Positions 26,562-30,151 of a stretch of DNA of 30,151 nucleotides are shown here, one piece after another. The notes under the pieces were generated by a model. It was given only the letters and a program-made list of their open reading frames with translations, made no database searches and was not told the origin of the DNA. The DNA lies in assembly GCA_001970955.1 (NCBI GenBank), contig MPUH01000901.1:1-30151 (forward strand). Reading direction: 5' to 3'. The position numbers and the translations under genes are program-made. Source of the stretch: Stentor coeruleus. Its lineage: Eukaryota > Ciliophora > Heterotrichea > Heterotrichida > Stentoridae. The first letter of the stretch is position 1, and every line of letters begins with the position of its first letter.

Positions 26562-28613
26562 CTAACTATTTAATAAAAATTCTGGTGGTTCATATTTTCT
26601 TTCTGACAAAAGCTTCCAGTCAATATCTCTAAAAAAAGCATGGAGCTGCACTTCTTCAGCATTTGGCCTGAGTTTAGGGTCTTTGACTAGCAAGAATTGC
26701 AAAAATTCTTTAGAAAACTGTGATATTTCTTTTGGAAATTCAATTTTTTTCTCTAAAATCATATCATAAAGTTCTTCAATGTTACTTCCAACAAAAGGTA
26801 GTTTTCCAGTTAGAAGCTGATATGCAATAATTCCTAATCCCCAGATATCTGATTTTTTTCCTACTTTATTATTTTGAATTCCTTCTGGAGATAAATAACT
26901 AGGACTACCCATAAGCCTTGCATTCATTTTATCTCCATTAACACCATTTTGCGCAAGTCCAAAATCGCATATTTTTAAATAGCCAGCTTTATCAACGAGA
27001 ATATTTGCTGGCTTTAAGTCTCTGCAAATGATACCTCTCGAATGTAAATATTTTAGGCCTAGTAGTATTGATGCAACAACATAGCAAGTCTCTGTCTCAT
27101 TTAATCGACCTTTCAGAGCTAAAGCTTTAGATAAATCTGCACCTTCACAATATTCTAATACAAGATGAAGATGATGTGGTGTAACAAGTGCCCAGTAAAG
27201 TTTGACAATAAATGGGCTGTTTAAATTTTTTAAAATTTCGCATTCAGTTAAAGCATATTTCATTCGACCTTTACAATTTGCTTTATCTCTTTCGGAACTT
27301 TTTAGAGCATATAACTCATTAGTATAAATATTCCTTATCAAATATACTGTTCCAAAGCTACCTGAGCCAAGTACACAAATCTTTTCAAATTCTTTAAGGC
27401 TAACGTTCTGTTGCTTTTTACACAAAGGCTCATAGTCATTTAATTTTTTTATTTTGAGTTCGCTATTTGCGGCTACAGGTCTAATGCCGATTCCTTTCCA
27501 TCTACAATAATCTGAAACTTTTTTAATTTTCTGAGTTATTTTATCTCTTAGCTCCTCATTTTCAACCCAGTAATTAATAGCAATATCTGGAAAGACAATT
27601 TTAAAGTAGAACTTTGTGTCAGAAACTGGAATTGCACAAGGTTGAACTGATTGAAATTTTATTATCTTTTTCTTGAAGGTTATCTCCTGATTATGTGTAT
27701 TTTCATCGCTATTTAAATATTCCTCAAATTTACCATTTTCTAAATTAAGCTTGACGTTGCATCGATAATCTCTTGAAAATTTTTCTGTTACTCGGAATGC
27801 TGTAAATACAAGGTCATTCTTACATAATTTAAGACTCTTGGAGGCAATTCTTTGTCCTGCTAATTGAGGAATGAGTTGAAGAATTTCATCAGTAGTGGGA
27901 AGCTCAATGCATGTCTTTTGGTTATGGTCTTCAATTTTTATACTAGCACGTTGTTCTAGTAAAATTCTTACAACTCCAGCTTGTTGTGAAGCAACAGCAC
28001 AATGCAAAGCTGTTCCTCTCTTTGTTAATTGATTAATTCTTATTTTTTTGAATTCTAAAAGATATTTAACAATTTCTTCATATCCGTGGTATGAGGCAAG
28101 CTGCAAAGGAGTCCAACCATCTTTAGTTACTAAGTTGATACTTTTTTCATTCCTTTTAACTGTGTTTTGGACATTGATATTTTGATCCTTAATAGGCACC
28201 CACAAGCATTTCATTATGTTTATACTTCCGAAAGATGCTGCAAAATGAATAAGTCCCCAACCATTAGAATCAATAATTTTTTCTAAACACCATTCCTGAG
28301 TGCACCCTTTGATTAAAACTTGTAGGAAGCAATCATAGCTGTCATATTCTAATGCTGAAATTGCTTCTCTAAAGAGCTCTTCAGGAAATGATGTAGTTAT
28401 TGAGATAGAATTAGGAGCCTTTAGGATTTTAGTTTGGGTATCAGCAGTAAGCTCTACATTGTTACAGAAAATTTTTATAGCACTTGCAGGAACGAAATAG
28501 TTTTGGCTAAGAAAATCTAAAACTGCAATTACTTTAGAAGATTTTTTGACTTTAAGCAGAATTTGTGACGGAGCTTGTAAGCAAGTATTACAATTTTCAA
28601 GAATAACTTTCAT
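26562..28613 (-). CDS. Ankyrin-repeat AGC-type protein kinase (683 aa)
   Basis: Residues about 15-75 could form a ubiquitin-like fold (weak). Ankyrin repeats follow at about 115-235 (WGLIHFAASFGS, WTPLQLASYHGYEE, GTALHCAVASQQ). A beta-rich, PH-like stretch spans about 265-375. The kinase is at 409-662: LGSGSFGTVY (415-424), Lys438, CRDLKPANIL (530-539), DFG 550-552 and SPEG (575-578). The tail FFRDIDWKLLSERKYEPPEF (660-679) is the start of an AGC-kinase C-tail, but the protein ends there with no turn or hydrophobic motif. The HRD/YRD histidine or tyrosine is replaced by Cys530. The T-loop RLMGSPSYLSPE lacks the usual AGC Thr of TFCGTPEYLAPE. Catalytic Lys, Asp and Asn are kept, so activity is likely but regulation differs from PKA or S6K. 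The ATG is at 28613-28611. Confidence 0.93.
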   Translation of the reverse strand: MKVILENCNTCLQAPSQILLKVKKSSKVIAVLDFLSQNYFVPASAIKIFCNNVELTADTQTKILKAPNSISITTSFPEELFREAISALEYDSYDCFLQVLIKGCTQEWCLEKIIDSNGWGLIHFAASFGSINIMKCLWVPIKDQNINVQNTVKRNEKSINLVTKDGWTPLQLASYHGYEEIVKYLLEFKKIRINQLTKRGTALHCAVASQQAGVVRILLEQRASIKIEDHNQKTCIELPTTDEILQLIPQLAGQRIASKSLKLCKNDLVFTAFRVTEKFSRDYRCNVKLNLENGKFEEYLNSDENTHNQEITFKKKIIKFQSVQPCAIPVSDTKFYFKIVFPDIAINYWVENEELRDKITQKIKKVSDYCRWKGIGIRPVAANSELKIKKLNDYEPLCKKQQNVSLKEFEKICVLGSGSFGTVYLIRNIYTNELYALKSSERDKANCKGRMKYALTECEILKNLNSPFIVKLYWALVTPHHLHLVLEYCEGADLSKALALKGRLNETETCYVVASILLGLKYLHSRGIICRDLKPANILVDKAGYLKICDFGLAQNGVNGDKMNARLMGSPSYLSPEGIQNNKVGKKSDIWGLGIIAYQLLTGKLPFVGSNIEELYDMILEKKIEFPKEISQFSKEFLQFLLVKDPKLRPNAEEVQLHAFFRDIDWKLLSERKYEPPEFLLNS

Positions 28614-28630
28614 TTATTTATTAAACTTCA

Positions 28631-28876
28631 CTAGATTATATTAAAACCTCTTGTTAAACACCCTTTCAATTGCTCTTTGTAATTAGAAATCAAGTACAAA
28701 CTAGCACAGCGGCCATTTAATGACTTGTCATTTATACCCAAATTCCAATCATCTATCTTTGACATCAAAGCTTTATGCTATTCTACAACTACTTGAGTCG
28801 CTGACAGAGGAAGGAAAGCTACCTCATACCTTTTAGGCACTAATTTGGCCTCAGTTCGGTTTCCTAGGCAAGCTAC
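28631..28876 (-). pseudogene. Decayed coding fragment, probably reverse-transcriptase derived
   Basis: An 82-codon minus-strand frame ends at a TAG at 28633-28631 and is broken by one in-frame TAG (28780-28778). It reads KRYEVAFLPLSATQVVVE, stop, then HKALMSKIDDWNLGINDKS. The order Tyr-x-x-Ala-Phe-Leu, then Ser-Ala, then 'IxxWNLxINxKS' resembles the segment of reverse transcriptases that runs from the YxDD box to the 'LxINxxKS' strand, but the two catalytic Asp are gone. It has no start codon and sits 17 bp from the ankyrin kinase start. The base composition is richer in G+C than the flanking spacer. This is a visual inference; another decayed gene is possible. Confidence 0.4.
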
Positions 28877-30151
28877 CTAAACCCTACTATATGAATAGCT
28901 TACAAGCCTTGACGCTCATACCAATGAGCAATAAAAGTGGTTTAATGCATAAAAGATTAGGGATATATAAAAAACACAAAAAAGGTCTGGACATATTCAA
29001 GCACAGCTCTAATTGAGTGGATTAGCATCCTGGCAACATATATATTATTAAACATTATAATATGGAGTGTTTAATTTATTCTATTTTGAATGAGCATCCA
29101 GGCATTGCCTGCTTTTTTTATTAGAAAGTCCAATTCTCTACTTCTGTTATCTTTCCTACTTCTATTTATTTTATGAATTTTATCGATAATTATTATAATC
29201 TATCATTATGCAATTCTTCCTTCTCTGAAGTATGATTCTAGTAGATAGTTCAAAAAATACTTAGTCAGTTAATGTAATAAAAAAATTATCATAGTAATAA
29301 ACTAAAGATGAGTGTAAAATAAATGCAAGCAATATTGAAAAAAAGTTTAAATTATAAAGGTAATAAATATAAGAAAGGTTATGAAAGAATTCAGCAAGAA
29401 CATAAAAAAATGAAGAATGAAGCTAAGCTCAGAGAAGAAATATTGTAATTAATTAATAAATATAAAGTATAGTGTAAGAAGATAATTAATATTATAAAAT
29501 AATAAGATTAAGATGAATATATGCTAAGTAAAAAAATATTAAGCAAGACGACAACACAAAATTTAAATAATTAAAGGTTAGTATGTAGATTGATAAGTTA
29601 GCCAATTTTTTTTATTTCTGTTATAGGGCATATTAGATTTTTTTTAAGTTTAATATTTTTTTATTTAAGGTAAATTTAAATAGAAACAATGAATTGTTTT
29701 GAGATTTATAATCGAATTCCCAATTAAAAGCTAGCTAAAATGTGACCCTCGATCATAGCCTAATTCCTTGTTTGTATAACTACCTGAATTCTAATTAAAA
29801 CTGAAGAAATATCAACTGAAAAACGTAATATATTCTCGAATATTAAATGCAGAAAGTAAATCTTATTAAATTCAGAAAGTTTTTTTAATTAAAATGTTTC
29901 TTATTTAGTCAAAAAATATGATACTTTACGAGTTATACGTGAAACACTTTTTATAGTATGAATCAAAAAACTAATGCATGATATATTTATATAATTAGTG
30001 TATTTAGAGTTTATGTAATATTTCAGATTGTGTATAATTTATGTGATATTTAAGTTTATGTATAATTTATGTCTAGTTTATGTTGTTAGAATAAATGTAT
30101 ATACTTTATATGAAATATCAGTTTATGTACACTTTATGTGAAATGCAAGTT
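28877..30151. other. AT-rich non-genic right end
   Basis: No convincing gene was found. One 41-codon ATG frame (29323-29448, +) has a Lys/Glu-rich helical translation but nothing supports expression. I saw no tRNA or telomere repeat. The last 150 bp carry imperfect repeats. Confidence 0.35.
30008..30151. repeat. Imperfect repeats based on AGTTTATGT, running off the window
   Basis: AGTTTATGT occurs at 30008, 30053, 30075 and 30120 (spacings 45, 22 and 45). The follow-on TATAATTTATGTG or ACACTTTATGTG recurs in several units. It is a degenerate minisatellite-like array that may continue beyond the right edge. Confidence 0.6.

Noticed and set aside
28860..28890. CCTAAACCCTAC as a telomere-like repeat
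   Set aside because: A single occurrence with no tandem repetition.
29323..29448. 41-codon ATG frame, Lys/Glu-rich
   Set aside because: Short, in AT-rich spacer, with no homology I can recognise and no supporting signal.

Overview
The window looks like macronuclear-type DNA of a ciliate, most probably a heterotrich such as Stentor. It is very AT-rich, with dense, nearly intron-free genes on both strands and typical eukaryotic proteins. TAA, TAG and TGA all act only as stops, so the code is standard, which is unusual among ciliates. The only introns I can support are two exactly 15-nt GTAA...AG introns in one gene. The species assignment is inference: I know 15-nt introns and a standard code from Stentor, but I could not search. 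Two single N positions (14828 and 22950) mark assembly joins, and both have flanking direct repeats.

Layout. 1-1119 (-): RS-N-terminal protein with three RRMs, cut by the left edge. 1607-3172 (+): four-module EF-hand protein. 3251-3982 (+): protein with a Myb/Rap1-like segment. 4003-4854 (+): His/Pro/Tyr-rich protein with a C-terminal CxxC knuckle. 5718-7892 (-): TMCO4/DUF726-type alpha/beta-hydrolase. 8089-10098 (-): long-chain acyl-CoA synthetase with a myristoylation-type N-terminus. 11329-14734 (-): one WD40-ankyrin-multipass membrane gene split in two by a perfect 67-bp tandem duplication. 14994-17231 (-): VPS41-like HOPS subunit with RING-H2. 17549-18640 (+): IQ-motif protein. 18788-20188 (+): ankyrin-SAM-SAM protein with two 15-nt introns and a CaaX terminus. 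20299-21010 (-): decayed LINE 3' end. 21098-21964 (-): IMP4. 22069-22785 (+): tail-anchored coiled-coil protein. 23748-25313 (-): MEKK-type kinase. 25323-26261 (+): ARB2A/FAM172 protein. 26562-28613 (-): ankyrin-AGC kinase. 28631-28876 (-): probable second reverse-transcriptase fossil. The last 1.2 kb is AT-rich with imperfect short repeats.

The genes are unrelated housekeeping and signalling genes rather than one pathway. Recurring themes are Ca2+/calmodulin signalling (EF-hand, IQ), ankyrin adaptors, kinases and membrane lipid or trafficking functions. Four head-to-head pairs (1119/1607, 17231/17549, 21964/22069, 25313/25323) must share intergenic promoters; the last has only 9 bp between start codons. 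The observations I rate highest are the split WD40-ankyrin-membrane gene, the intron that leaves its reading frame open, and the two retroelement fossils. I did not find a convincing multi-gene novel system.
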